Positions 39,635 to 47,864 of a DNA stretch of 64,000 bases are shown piece after piece; the stretch's first letter is position 1, and each line of letters opens with the position of its first letter. Under the pieces are notes generated by a model, which worked only from the letters and a program-made list of their open reading frames with translations, did not search any database and had not been told where the DNA came from. The stretch is from Sideroxydans sp. (GTDB lineage Bacteria > Pseudomonadota > Gammaproteobacteria > Burkholderiales > Gallionellaceae), in assembly GCA_013791855.1 (NCBI GenBank), contig VMTA01000038.1, positions 1 through 64,000 on the forward strand, read 5' to 3'. Position numbers and translations under genes: made by a program.

Positions 39635-41284
39635 ATGAACCTTCCTTTCTCACGACGCACATTGTGGCTGATGCTACTGGCACTGGTCGTCATCTGGTTC
39701 GGCAATCTGGAATACCGCAAGTTGATCAAGCCGGACGAAGGGCGCTATGCCGAGATCCCGCGCGAGATGGTGGCGAGCGGGGATTGGGTCACGCCGCATC
39801 TGAACGACTTCAAATATTTCGAGAAGCCGCCGCTGCAATACTGGGCCACGGCGGTCGCCTACGAGGTGTTCGGCGAACATCAATGGAGCTCGCGCCTGTG
39901 GACCGCGCTGACCGGTTTCCTCGGCATCCTGCTTACCGGTTTCGTCGGCATGCGCCTGTTCGGGCGCACAGCGGGACTATATGCCGCACTGATCCTTGGC
40001 AGCAGCACACTCTATATATTGATGGCGCATGTGAACACCCTGGATATGGGGGTGACCTTCTTTATCACGCTCGGCATCTTCTCGTTGTTGCTGGCACAGC
40101 ATGAACCGGCCATCCCTATCAGGCGAAACTGGATGATGCTGGCCTGGGCCGCCATGGCACTGGCGGTATTGAGCAAGGGACTGATGGGCTTGATCCTGCC
40201 AGGCGCGGCGCTGTTCCTGTATTCGGTGTTCAATCGGGATGTGTCCATCTGGCTGCGCATGCACTGGATCAGCGGCCTGCTGGCTTTCTTCGCGGTCGCA
40301 GCGCCCTGGTTCGTGCTGGTGATGCAGGCGAATCCCGAGTTCTTTCAGTTCTTCTTCATCCATGAGCACTTCGAGCGCTTTCTGACCAAGGTGCATGCCC
40401 GTTACCAGCCCTGGCATTACTTCGTGCCGATATTGCTGTTCGGCATGCTGCCATGGACAGTGCTGATGTTCGATGCCGTGCTGCGTACCTGGCGTGACAG
40501 TGCATCGCAGGCGAGGCACTTCAGCCCCGAGCGATTCCTGCTGGTGTGGGTGGTGTTTGTGTATGTGTTCTTCTCGATCTCCAGCTCCAAGCTGCCGTCC
40601 TATCTGCTGCCGATGTTCCCGGCACTGGCCTTGCTGATGGGTAAACAGATCGCGGAGATGTCCTCACGTCGCTTGTTCTGGATGATCGCGCCGGTATTGC
40701 CGATATTGCTGGTCTTGCTGTTCGGATTGGGGCCGCTGGTCGATCAGCAGTCGGAGAATCCGGTACAGTATGAGATGTATTCCGCCTACGCAGACTGGCT
40801 GACAGTCGCCGCCTCGATCTGGCTGGTGGGGACGGCTGCCGCGCTGTACGGCATCCGGCGCAACAAAACAGGAGCATCGCTTGCAGTACTGGCGCTGACT
40901 TCGCTGCTCGCGGCACAGATCGGCATCACTGGCTACAACACCATCGCGCGCGAACGCTCCGGCTACCCCATCGCCGAGGCGATCGCGGCGCAGATCAAAC
41001 CGGATGTGCCGTTCTATTCGATACAGAATTACGAACAGACGCTGCCGTTCTACCTGAAACGCACCTTCATACTGGTCGACTTCAAGGACGAGATGGCGTT
41101 CGGCATCGGGCAGGAGCCGCACAAGTGGATACCCGATATCGCCACGTTCGTGCAGCGCTGGATGAGCGACAAGGAAGCCTATGCGATCATGCCGCTGCGC
41201 GTGTTGCACGAACTGGAGAAGAAAGACCTGCCCATGAAGGAGATATTCCGTGACCATCAGCTCGTTGTGGTGATCAAACCATGA
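39635..41284 (+). CDS. arnT: Undecaprenyl-phosphate-Ara4N:lipid A glycosyltransferase
   Basis: ArnT transfers 4-amino-4-deoxy-L-arabinose from undecaprenyl phosphate to lipid A at the periplasmic face, lowering its negative charge and giving polymyxin resistance. The 549-residue GT-C enzyme has a first membrane helix (LWLMLLALVVIWFG), then the first periplasmic loop with KPDEGRYAEIPREM and YFEKPPLQYW, the conserved Asp/Glu and lysine motifs of ArnT, then about ten more helices and a soluble C-terminus. The start could also be TTG 39626. It heads the arn operon here; in enterobacteria it lies near the end. The last bases overlap the next ATG. Confidence 0.92.
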   Translation: MNLPFSRRTLWLMLLALVVIWFGNLEYRKLIKPDEGRYAEIPREMVASGDWVTPHLNDFKYFEKPPLQYWATAVAYEVFGEHQWSSRLWTALTGFLGILLTGFVGMRLFGRTAGLYAALILGSSTLYILMAHVNTLDMGVTFFITLGIFSLLLAQHEPAIPIRRNWMMLAWAAMALAVLSKGLMGLILPGAALFLYSVFNRDVSIWLRMHWISGLLAFFAVAAPWFVLVMQANPEFFQFFFIHEHFERFLTKVHARYQPWHYFVPILLFGMLPWTVLMFDAVLRTWRDSASQARHFSPERFLLVWVVFVYVFFSISSSKLPSYLLPMFPALALLMGKQIAEMSSRRLFWMIAPVLPILLVLLFGLGPLVDQQSENPVQYEMYSAYADWLTVAASIWLVGTAAALYGIRRNKTGASLAVLALTSLLAAQIGITGYNTIARERSGYPIAEAIAAQIKPDVPFYSIQNYEQTLPFYLKRTFILVDFKDEMAFGIGQEPHKWIPDIATFVQRWMSDKEAYAIMPLRVLHELEKKDLPMKEIFRDHQLVVVIKP

Positions 41285-41652
41285 GTCTGCTCAACTTCAG
41301 TCTCATCTTCATCGGCGTGATGCTCAACGCCGCCGCGCAGATCCTGATGAAAGCCGGCACCAATGCCATCGGTCATTTCGAATTCAGCATGGCCAACATC
41401 TTGCCGGTAGGATGGAAGCTGGCGACCGAGTGGCACATCGTCACCGCGCTGTTATGCTATGGCATCAGCGTGGTGGTGTGGATCCTTGCGCTGTCGCGTG
41501 TGCCGGTCAGCATCGCTTTTCCCATGCTGTCTATGGCCTATGTGGTGAATGCCGTTGCGGCCAAATACCTGCTCGGTGAGGACTTCAACGTCACCAAACT
41601 GGTCGGCATGGGCGTGATCATCATCGGCGTCATCATCATTTCGAGAGCGTAA
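41281..41652 (+). CDS. SMR-family membrane protein, ArnE/ArnF-like flippase
   Basis: 123 residues with four membrane helices, the EmrE/SMR fold. Helix 1 contains LNAAAQILMKAGT, and the segment LSRVPVSIAFPMLSMAYVVNAVAAKYLLGE is characteristic of ArnE/ArnF-type proteins. In E. coli a heterodimer of ArnE and ArnF flips undecaprenyl-phosphate-Ara4N across the inner membrane. Only one such gene is present, so it may work as a homodimer. It is coupled to arnT by an ATGA overlap and precedes arnB by 2 bp. Confidence 0.85.
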   Translation: MSLLNFSLIFIGVMLNAAAQILMKAGTNAIGHFEFSMANILPVGWKLATEWHIVTALLCYGISVVVWILALSRVPVSIAFPMLSMAYVVNAVAAKYLLGEDFNVTKLVGMGVIIIGVIIISRA

Positions 41653-41654
41653 GC

Positions 41655-42779
41655 ATGTCCGAATTCCTACCCTTTACCAAACCCTACATCGACGAAGCGA
41701 CCATCGCCGCAGTCGGCGATGTGCTGCGTTCCGGCTGGATCACCTCCGGCCCCAAGGTGCAGGCATTCGAGAAAGCGCTCTCCGAATATTTCGGCGGACG
41801 TCCGGTGCGCACCTTCAACTCCGGCACCTGCACCATGGAGATAGCGCTACGCATCGCGGGTATCGGTCCCGGCGATGAGGTCATCACCACGCCTATCTCC
41901 TGGGTGGCGACCGCCAACGTCATCCTCGAAGTCGGCGCGACGCCGGTATTCGCGGACATCGACCCGGTCACGCGCAATATCGATCTGGACAAGGTCGAGG
42001 CCGCCATCACGCCGCGTACGAAAGCCATCATCCCGGTCGATCTGTCCGGTCTGCCTGTGGACAGGGACCGGCTGTACGCGCTTGCGGCCAAGCACAAACT
42101 GCGCGTGGTGGAAGATGCCGCGCAGGCCATAGCTTCGAAGTGGGGCGGTAAACGTATCGGCAGCTTCGGGGATTTTGTCTCGTTCAGCTTCCAGGCCAAC
42201 AAAAACCTCACCACCACCGAGGGCGGTTGTCTGGTACTGAACAATGAGGAAGAGGCTCGTTTAGCAGAGAAGTACCGCCTGCAGGGTGTGACGCGTACCG
42301 GCTTCGACGGCATGGACGTGGACGTGCTGGGCGGCAAATTCAACATGACAGACGTTGCCGCCGTGATCGGCCTGAGCCAGCTGGCACAACTGGATGCCAT
42401 CACTGCACGCCGCCATGTATTGGCAAGACATTACTTCGAGACCTTCGGTACAGACTTCGAACAGCAGACGGGCGCGCAATTGCCGTTGGCGAATTTCGGG
42501 AATAGCAACTGGCATATGTTCCAGCTGGTATTGCCGCAAGGAACGAACCGTGCAAACTTCATGAAGGTGATGAAAGAGCAGCACAATATCGGTTGCGGCG
42601 TGCATTACCCGCCCATCCACCTGTTCCAGATGTACCGAGAACGCGGCTTCAAGGAGGGCATGTTCCCGGTCGCCGAGAGTGTTGGAAGCCGTATCGTCAC
42701 ATTGCCCCTGTTCCCGCGGATGAGCGAGACGGATGTGGAGCGGGTGGTTGAGGCGGTACGGAAAACACTGTCGATTTAG
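41655..42779 (+). CDS. arnB: UDP-4-amino-4-deoxy-L-arabinose aminotransferase
   Basis: ArnB transfers an amino group from glutamate to UDP-4-keto-pentose, giving UDP-L-Ara4N. The 374-residue PLP enzyme is of the DegT/DnrJ/EryC1 family. The Schiff-base lysine is Lys183 in FQANKNLTTTEGG, with Asp154 in VVEDAAQAI as the pyridine-nitrogen ligand and SGTCTMEIAL at 56-65 binding phosphate. The fold-type I length is normal. Its place in the arn operon supports the specific substrate. Confidence 0.93.
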   Translation: MSEFLPFTKPYIDEATIAAVGDVLRSGWITSGPKVQAFEKALSEYFGGRPVRTFNSGTCTMEIALRIAGIGPGDEVITTPISWVATANVILEVGATPVFADIDPVTRNIDLDKVEAAITPRTKAIIPVDLSGLPVDRDRLYALAAKHKLRVVEDAAQAIASKWGGKRIGSFGDFVSFSFQANKNLTTTEGGCLVLNNEEEARLAEKYRLQGVTRTGFDGMDVDVLGGKFNMTDVAAVIGLSQLAQLDAITARRHVLARHYFETFGTDFEQQTGAQLPLANFGNSNWHMFQLVLPQGTNRANFMKVMKEQHNIGCGVHYPPIHLFQMYRERGFKEGMFPVAESVGSRIVTLPLFPRMSETDVERVVEAVRKTLSI

Positions 42780-42799
42780 TGCAATTCACCTCACTGCGG

Positions 42800-42805
42800 T
42801 AGAAT
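42800..42805 (+). promoter_or_regulatory. Possible internal -10 element before arnC
   Basis: TAGAAT followed by GCCGCCCC lies 10 bp before the arnC ATG, in a 35-bp gap in the operon. No good -35 is seen. It matches the discriminator pattern of other promoters in the window, but transcription from here would leave a very short leader, so confidence is low. Confidence 0.3.
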
Positions 42806-42814
42806 GCCGCCCCT

Positions 42815-43825
42815 ATGAGCGCTATCCAACTTTCGGTCGTCATTCCCGTATACAACGAAGAGCAGGGGCTGCAAGCCTTGTTCGACCGGCTCTATCCGGC
42901 GTTGGACAAGCTGGCGATCCCGTATGAAGTCATCTTCGTCAACGACGGAAGCCGCGATCGTTCTGCCGCCATCCTGCGCGAGCAGTTCCAAAAACGTCCC
43001 GATGTGACCCGTGTGGTGCTGTTCAACGGCAACTTTGGCCAGCACATGGCCATCATGGCCGGCTTCGAGCAATGTCGCGGCCAGCGCGTGGTGACGCTGG
43101 ATGCCGACCTGCAGAACCCGCCTGAAGACACCCACCTGCTGCTGGCCAAGATGGATGAGGGGCACGACTATGTCGGCTCCATCCGTCGCCAGCGCAACGA
43201 CAGTTGGTGGCGTCATGTTGCCTCTCGTGCCATGAACGGTCTGCGCGAGAAGATCACCCGCATCAAGATGACCGACCAGGGCTGCATGTTCCGCGCCTAC
43301 GACCGCAACATCATCGACGCCATCAACAGTTGCAAGGAAGTCAGCACCTTCATCCCGGCGCTGGCTTACAGTTTCGCGCGCAATCCGGCCGAGGTGGTGG
43401 TGGGGCACGAAGAGCGCACCGCTGGCGAATCCAAGTATTCGATGTACAGCCTGATCCGCCTCAACTTCGACCTGATGACCAGCTTCTCGCTGGTGCCGCT
43501 GCAGATATTCTCCATGCTGGGCATGCTGATCTCGCTGGGCTCGGGCGCATTCTTCGTGTTCCTGGTGATACGCCGTCTGATCATCGGCCCCGAAGCGGAA
43601 GGTCTGTTCACCCTGTTCGCGCTGATGTTCTTCCTGATCGGTATCGCGCTGTTCGGTATCGGCCTGCTGGGTGAATACATCGGCCGTATCTACCAGCAGG
43701 TGCGCCATAGGCCGCGCTATCTGGTGGAGGCCGTGCTGGAAAAGACGGACGAGAAACCCAAGCGCGCACGCAAACCCAAGGCAGGGGCCGCACCGAGCGA
43801 CCTGTTCGCGGACGGCGAAGCATGA
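42815..43825 (+). CDS. arnC: Undecaprenyl-phosphate 4-deoxy-4-formamido-L-arabinose transferase
   Basis: ArnC attaches formylated Ara4N to undecaprenyl phosphate on the cytoplasmic face. The 336-residue protein has a GT2 domain (VVIPVYNEEQGLQ, FVNDGSRDRS, LDADLQNPPEDT with the metal-binding DxD) and two C-terminal membrane helices (about 235-290), as in dolichyl-phosphate-mannose-synthase-like enzymes. The C-terminal tail is Lys/Arg/Pro-rich. It overlaps the next gene by ATGA. Confidence 0.92.
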   Translation: MSAIQLSVVIPVYNEEQGLQALFDRLYPALDKLAIPYEVIFVNDGSRDRSAAILREQFQKRPDVTRVVLFNGNFGQHMAIMAGFEQCRGQRVVTLDADLQNPPEDTHLLLAKMDEGHDYVGSIRRQRNDSWWRHVASRAMNGLREKITRIKMTDQGCMFRAYDRNIIDAINSCKEVSTFIPALAYSFARNPAEVVVGHEERTAGESKYSMYSLIRLNFDLMTSFSLVPLQIFSMLGMLISLGSGAFFVFLVIRRLIIGPEAEGLFTLFALMFFLIGIALFGIGLLGEYIGRIYQQVRHRPRYLVEAVLEKTDEKPKRARKPKAGAAPSDLFADGEA

Positions 43826-44739
43826 GTCGTGCGGTCGTCTTTGCGTACCACAACGTAGGCTTCCGTTGCCTGAACGTATTGCTCGCGCACGGCGTGGATG
43901 TGGCACTGGTGGTGACGCACCGCGACAACCCGAACGAGAACATCTGGTTCGACAGCGTGCAGAAGCTGGCCGAATTGCATGGCATCCCGACCATCACCCC
44001 GGATAATCCCAATACCCCAGAGGTGATCGCACAGATCGCTGCCTTGCAGCCGGACTTCTATTTCTCGTTCTACTACCGCGAGATGCTGAAGCCGGAACTG
44101 CTGGCGATACCCAAGCAGGGGGCTTTGAACATGCACGGATCCCTGTTACCGAAATACCGGGGCAGAGTGCCGGTGAACTGGGCCATCATCCATGGCGAGA
44201 CCGAGACCGGTGCTACGCTGCACTACATGACCGAAAAGCCGGACAACGGCGACATCGTGGCGCAGCAGGCCGTGCCCATCCTGCCGGATGACACAGCGCA
44301 TGAGGTGTTCCAGAAGGTGACGGTCGCGGCCGAGATGGCATTGAACGGCGTATTGCCGGCGTTGCTGGCCGGGACTGCGCCGCGCGTGAAGCAGGATCTG
44401 AGCAAAGGTGCCTATTTCGGCGGGCGCAAACCGCAGGACGGTGAGATTGATTGGGCACAGAGCGCCCAAAACATTCATAATCTCGTCCGCGCCGTGGCGC
44501 CACCGTATCCCGGGGCGACCACGACACTGCTGGGCAAGCCCATGCGCATCTTGCAGAGCTTGATGGTGCAGGGCGCTATCAGTGGGAAAGCAGCGTTCTA
44601 CGTGCGCGATAGAAAAGCTTATGCGCGATGCGGCACAGGCGCGATACAAGTGGTGCGTTTCGAGCTGGACGGCAGCGAGATGACTGCGCAAGATTTCGCC
44701 GGCAAGTACGGCACAGAAGAATTTGAATTCAATCGTTGA
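43822..44739 (+). CDS. arnA: UDP-L-Ara4N formyltransferase (ArnA N-terminal half as a separate protein)
   Basis: 305 residues, the size of the formyltransferase half of E. coli ArnA. It uses N10-formyl-THF to formylate UDP-L-Ara4N. The catalytic triad is Asn103, His105 (NMHGSLLPKYRG) and Asp141 (EKPDNGDIV), each one residue from the E. coli positions. A C-terminal OB-like domain is present from about 205 (FGGRKPQDGEIDW). The decarboxylase half is encoded by the next gene, so ArnA is split here. Confidence 0.92.
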   Translation: MSRAVVFAYHNVGFRCLNVLLAHGVDVALVVTHRDNPNENIWFDSVQKLAELHGIPTITPDNPNTPEVIAQIAALQPDFYFSFYYREMLKPELLAIPKQGALNMHGSLLPKYRGRVPVNWAIIHGETETGATLHYMTEKPDNGDIVAQQAVPILPDDTAHEVFQKVTVAAEMALNGVLPALLAGTAPRVKQDLSKGAYFGGRKPQDGEIDWAQSAQNIHNLVRAVAPPYPGATTTLLGKPMRILQSLMVQGAISGKAAFYVRDRKAYARCGTGAIQVVRFELDGSEMTAQDFAGKYGTEEFEFNR

Positions 44740-44749
44740 GGCTATAAAA

Positions 44750-45790
44750 ATGAAGAAAGTCCTGATCCTGGGTGTGAACGGTTTCATCGGTCACCATCTG
44801 TCCAACCGCATACTTGAGACAACCGACTGGGAAGTCTACGGTATGGACATGAGCACCGACCGCATCTCCGACCTGATCGGCAAGCCGCGCTTCCACTTCT
44901 TCGAAGGCGACATCACCATCAACAAGGAATGGGTCGAATACCACGTCAAGAAGTGCGACGTGATCCTGCCACTGGTCGCCATCGCTACACCGGCCACCTA
45001 TGTGAAGCAGCCCTTGCGCGTGTTCGAGCTGGACTTCGAAGCCAACCTGCCCATCGTGCGCGCCGCCGTGAAGTACAACAAACATCTGGTGTTCCCGTCC
45101 ACTTCCGAAGTCTACGGCATGTGCCACGACGAGGAATTCGACCCGGAGAATTCTGAGCTGGTGTGCGGCCCGATCAACAAGCCGCGCTGGATCTATTCCA
45201 ACTCCAAGCAGCTCATGGATCGCGTGATCTGGGGCTACGGCATGGAAGGCCTGAACTTCACGCTGTTCCGTCCGTTCAACTGGATCGGCGCCGGTCTGGA
45301 TTCGATCAACACGCCGAAGGAAGGCAGCTCGCGCGTGGTGACCCAGTTCCTCGGTCACATCATCCGTGGCAACAATATCAGCCTGGTCGACGGTGGCCAT
45401 CAGAAACGCGCCTTCACCTACATCGATGACGGTATCGACGCGCTGATGAAGATCATCGAGAACAAGAACGGCATCGCCACCGGCAAGATATACAACATCG
45501 GCAACCCGACCAACAACTACGCCATCCGCGACCTGGCCGACATGATGCTGAAGCTGGCGAACGAGTACCCCGAGTACAGCGAATCCGCCAAGAAGGTGAA
45601 GATCGTCGAAACCACCTCCGACGCTTACTACGGCAAGGGCTATCAGGACGTTCAGAACCGCGTACCCAAGATCACCAATACCTGCGAAGAGCTGGGCTGG
45701 AAACCTACCACCACCATGGCCGACACCCTGCGCAAGATCTTCGATGCCTACCGCACGCAGATCGCAGAAGCGAAGGGCTTGGTGGATTAA
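44750..45790 (+). CDS. UDP-glucuronate oxidative decarboxylase (ArnA C-terminal half as a separate protein)
   Basis: 346 residues of the short-chain dehydrogenase family. It oxidises and decarboxylates UDP-glucuronate to UDP-4-keto-pentose with NAD. The Rossmann motif is GVNGFIG (8-14). The catalytic residues are Glu120 in PSTSEVYG and Tyr149/Lys153 in YSNSK. The segment RPFNWIGAGLDSINTPKEG is characteristic of the ArnA dehydrogenase domain rather than of ordinary UDP-xylose synthases. The ATG at 44750 lies 10 bp after the formyltransferase stop. A terminator follows. Confidence 0.92.
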   Translation: MKKVLILGVNGFIGHHLSNRILETTDWEVYGMDMSTDRISDLIGKPRFHFFEGDITINKEWVEYHVKKCDVILPLVAIATPATYVKQPLRVFELDFEANLPIVRAAVKYNKHLVFPSTSEVYGMCHDEEFDPENSELVCGPINKPRWIYSNSKQLMDRVIWGYGMEGLNFTLFRPFNWIGAGLDSINTPKEGSSRVVTQFLGHIIRGNNISLVDGGHQKRAFTYIDDGIDALMKIIENKNGIATGKIYNIGNPTNNYAIRDLADMMLKLANEYPEYSESAKKVKIVETTSDAYYGKGYQDVQNRVPKITNTCEELGWKPTTTMADTLRKIFDAYRTQIAEAKGLVD

Positions 45791-45812
45791 TCGCAGTTTC
45801 AGGATGCAAGGG

Positions 45813-45849
45813 AAGCGGAGCAAGGGGAAACCCGTGGCTCCGCTTTTTA
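45813..45849 (+). terminator. Intrinsic terminator inside the arn operon
   Basis: AAGCGGAGC at 45813-45821 pairs perfectly with GCTCCGCTT at 45837-45845, followed by TTTATTT. It lies between the decarboxylase gene and arnD and would reduce or block read-through into arnD. Confidence 0.8.
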
Positions 45850-45879
45850 TTTAACCATGCTTAGATATCTCTGATCCAA

Positions 45880-46776
45880 ATGAAACAACTCGCTCTCAAG
45901 ATCGACGTCGACACTTATCGCGGTACGCGTGAAGGTGTGCCGCGTCTGGTAGAAGTCCTGCAACGCCACCACGCACAAGCCAGTTTCTTTTTCTCACTGG
46001 GCCCGGACCACACCGGCCGCGCCATCAAGCGCGTGTTCCGCCCCGGCTTCATGCAGAAAGTCTCACGCACATCTGTACTTGAACACTACGGCTTTAAGAC
46101 CCTGATGTACGGCACCGTACTGCCGGGCCCGGACATCGGCAAGAAATGCGGCGACATCATGCGTGCGGTGCGCGATGCAGGCTTCGAGGTCGGGATCCAT
46201 TGCTACGACCACATCCGTTGGCAGGACCATGTGGCCGGGAAAGATGCCGAGTGGACGGAGCGCGAGGTGCAACGTGCCGTGGATCGTTACACCGAGATAT
46301 TTGGCGAGCCACCGAAAGCCCATGCCGCTGCAGGCTGGCAGACCAACCGCTACGCATTGCGCCAGACCCAGCGGCTGGGCTTAGCCTACAGTTCCGATAC
46401 GCGCGGCACCCATCCCTTCATCCCGACCTGGGAGGCGGAGATCATCGCCTGCCCGCAGTTGCCGACCACTTTGCCTACACTGGATGAATTGATCGGCCGC
46501 GATGGCATCACACTCGAGAACGTCGCGGATCACTTGTTGAAACTGACCCGGACACCGTCCGCCACCGGCCATGTCTACACGCTGCATGCCGAACTTGAAG
46601 GTCAGAAGTGGATGCCGATATTCGAGCAACTGCTGCAGGGCTGGCAGCAGCAGGGCTATGAACTGGTGTCCCTGCAGCAATATCTGCAGGGACTGGATAT
46701 CTCCGATCTGCCGCGCCACGAGGTGACGATGGGTAGCATCGAAGGACGCAGCGGCACGCTGGCGATACAAAGCTAA
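45880..46776 (+). CDS. arnD: 4-deoxy-4-formamido-L-arabinose-phosphoundecaprenol deformylase
   Basis: ArnD removes the formyl group from undecaprenyl-phosphate-Ara4FN before flipping and transfer. The 298-residue polysaccharide-deacetylase-fold protein opens with LALKIDVDTYRG, where the aspartates bind metal and act as base. It has ASFFFSLGPDH, GFEVGIHCYDHIRWQDH with metal-binding histidines, and HAAAGWQTN. It is separated from the rest of the arn genes by a terminator and 89 bp, so it may have its own promoter; none is obvious. Confidence 0.92.
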   Translation: MKQLALKIDVDTYRGTREGVPRLVEVLQRHHAQASFFFSLGPDHTGRAIKRVFRPGFMQKVSRTSVLEHYGFKTLMYGTVLPGPDIGKKCGDIMRAVRDAGFEVGIHCYDHIRWQDHVAGKDAEWTEREVQRAVDRYTEIFGEPPKAHAAAGWQTNRYALRQTQRLGLAYSSDTRGTHPFIPTWEAEIIACPQLPTTLPTLDELIGRDGITLENVADHLLKLTRTPSATGHVYTLHAELEGQKWMPIFEQLLQGWQQQGYELVSLQQYLQGLDISDLPRHEVTMGSIEGRSGTLAIQS

Positions 46777-46831
46777 AGAATCTTCTCGAATTGTCGTAAA
46801 CTTCACTGCAAGCGTACCCAGGGGAGGGCAT

Positions 46832-47680
46832 ATGCCAGAGCAGAAAACCGACAAACTTAGCACCAGAATCGCATTCCTGACTCAGGCCGATATTCCCGTC
46901 CTCAAACAGACAGCGCGCGAACTTGATACCTTGCGCGAAGACGCGAACAAGCTCAGCGCGCGCAACGTAGCCAACGCCATCTCCGGTGATCCGATGTTGA
47001 CCGTCAAACTGTTGCGTTACCTGCAGCAGCACAAACGCATCAGCCAAACCAGTGAAGTCATGCAGATCGAGCAAGCGCTGTTGATGCTGGGTGTCGAGGC
47101 GTTCTACAACAAAGTGCCTCCCAACCCTCTGGTACAAGATGCTTTGAAAGGGCAGACGGAAGCGCTGGTACATTTGCTGCATGTCGTGCATCGCTCGCAT
47201 CGTGCTGCCGAATATGCGTTCGACTGGGCGGTTCGATTGAACGACCTGCATTACGAAGAGGTGCGCATCGCTGCCCTGCTGCATGATCTGTCGGAGATGC
47301 TGATGTGGATCTATGCGCCGGTAGACATGCTCAAGATATACGCCATGCAGAAACAGGACAAATCCCTGCGCAGCAAGGCGGTACAGGAACAAGTGCTGGG
47401 CTTCAATCTGCACGATCTGCAGAAGACACTGGTCAAGGAGTGGAATCTGCCCCAGTTGCTGCTGATCCTGATGGACGATGAGAACGCGAACAAGATACGC
47501 GTGCGCAACGTGGTGTTGGCGGTCAATCTCGCGCGCCATTCCGCCAACGGATGGGACGATGCCGCCTTGCCGGACGACTACAAGGCTCTGGGGGAACTGT
47601 TGCGCATCCCCGCCACCGATGCGATGGCGTTGGTCAGTCCGGACGAAGGCAATTCTTGCGACCTGAGTAAACCACACTGA
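46832..47680 (+). CDS. HDOD-domain signalling protein
   Basis: 282 residues. From about residue 18 to 215 the sequence fits the HDOD fold, a non-catalytic relative of HD phosphohydrolases. It has a helix of the ISGDPMLTVKLLRYL type, the IEQALLMLGVEAFYN segment and AALLHDLSEMLMW. Such proteins act in signalling, often with cyclic-di-GMP or chemotaxis systems. It precedes a PAS/GAF/HD-GYP protein on the same strand. GGGGAGG stands upstream of the ATG. Confidence 0.85.
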   Translation: MPEQKTDKLSTRIAFLTQADIPVLKQTARELDTLREDANKLSARNVANAISGDPMLTVKLLRYLQQHKRISQTSEVMQIEQALLMLGVEAFYNKVPPNPLVQDALKGQTEALVHLLHVVHRSHRAAEYAFDWAVRLNDLHYEEVRIAALLHDLSEMLMWIYAPVDMLKIYAMQKQDKSLRSKAVQEQVLGFNLHDLQKTLVKEWNLPQLLLILMDDENANKIRVRNVVLAVNLARHSANGWDDAALPDDYKALGELLRIPATDAMALVSPDEGNSCDLSKPH

Positions 47681-47864
47681 CATCAATGATCAAGCCGGTC
47701 CTCCGCCTCCGGCAAAAGATGTTTCGGCGGCAATATTGCAGGGGATTTGATGCTATGGGTATCGATCTCGGTAAGCTGCATTTGTTTCCAAACGTCTTAC
47801 TGCTTTCATTCGCAGTAGAATTGTCGCTGCGCCTTCTTCCTGATCATTCGCATAGGTGGGCATC

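Noticed and set aside
47681-47864. Possible cyclic-di-GMP riboswitch or small ORF (47686-47868) before the HD-GYP gene
   Set aside because: The gap has GC-rich segments such as GCCTCCGGC but lacks the GEMM-type conserved core, and the 60-residue frame has no ribosome site and poor composition. No support for either.
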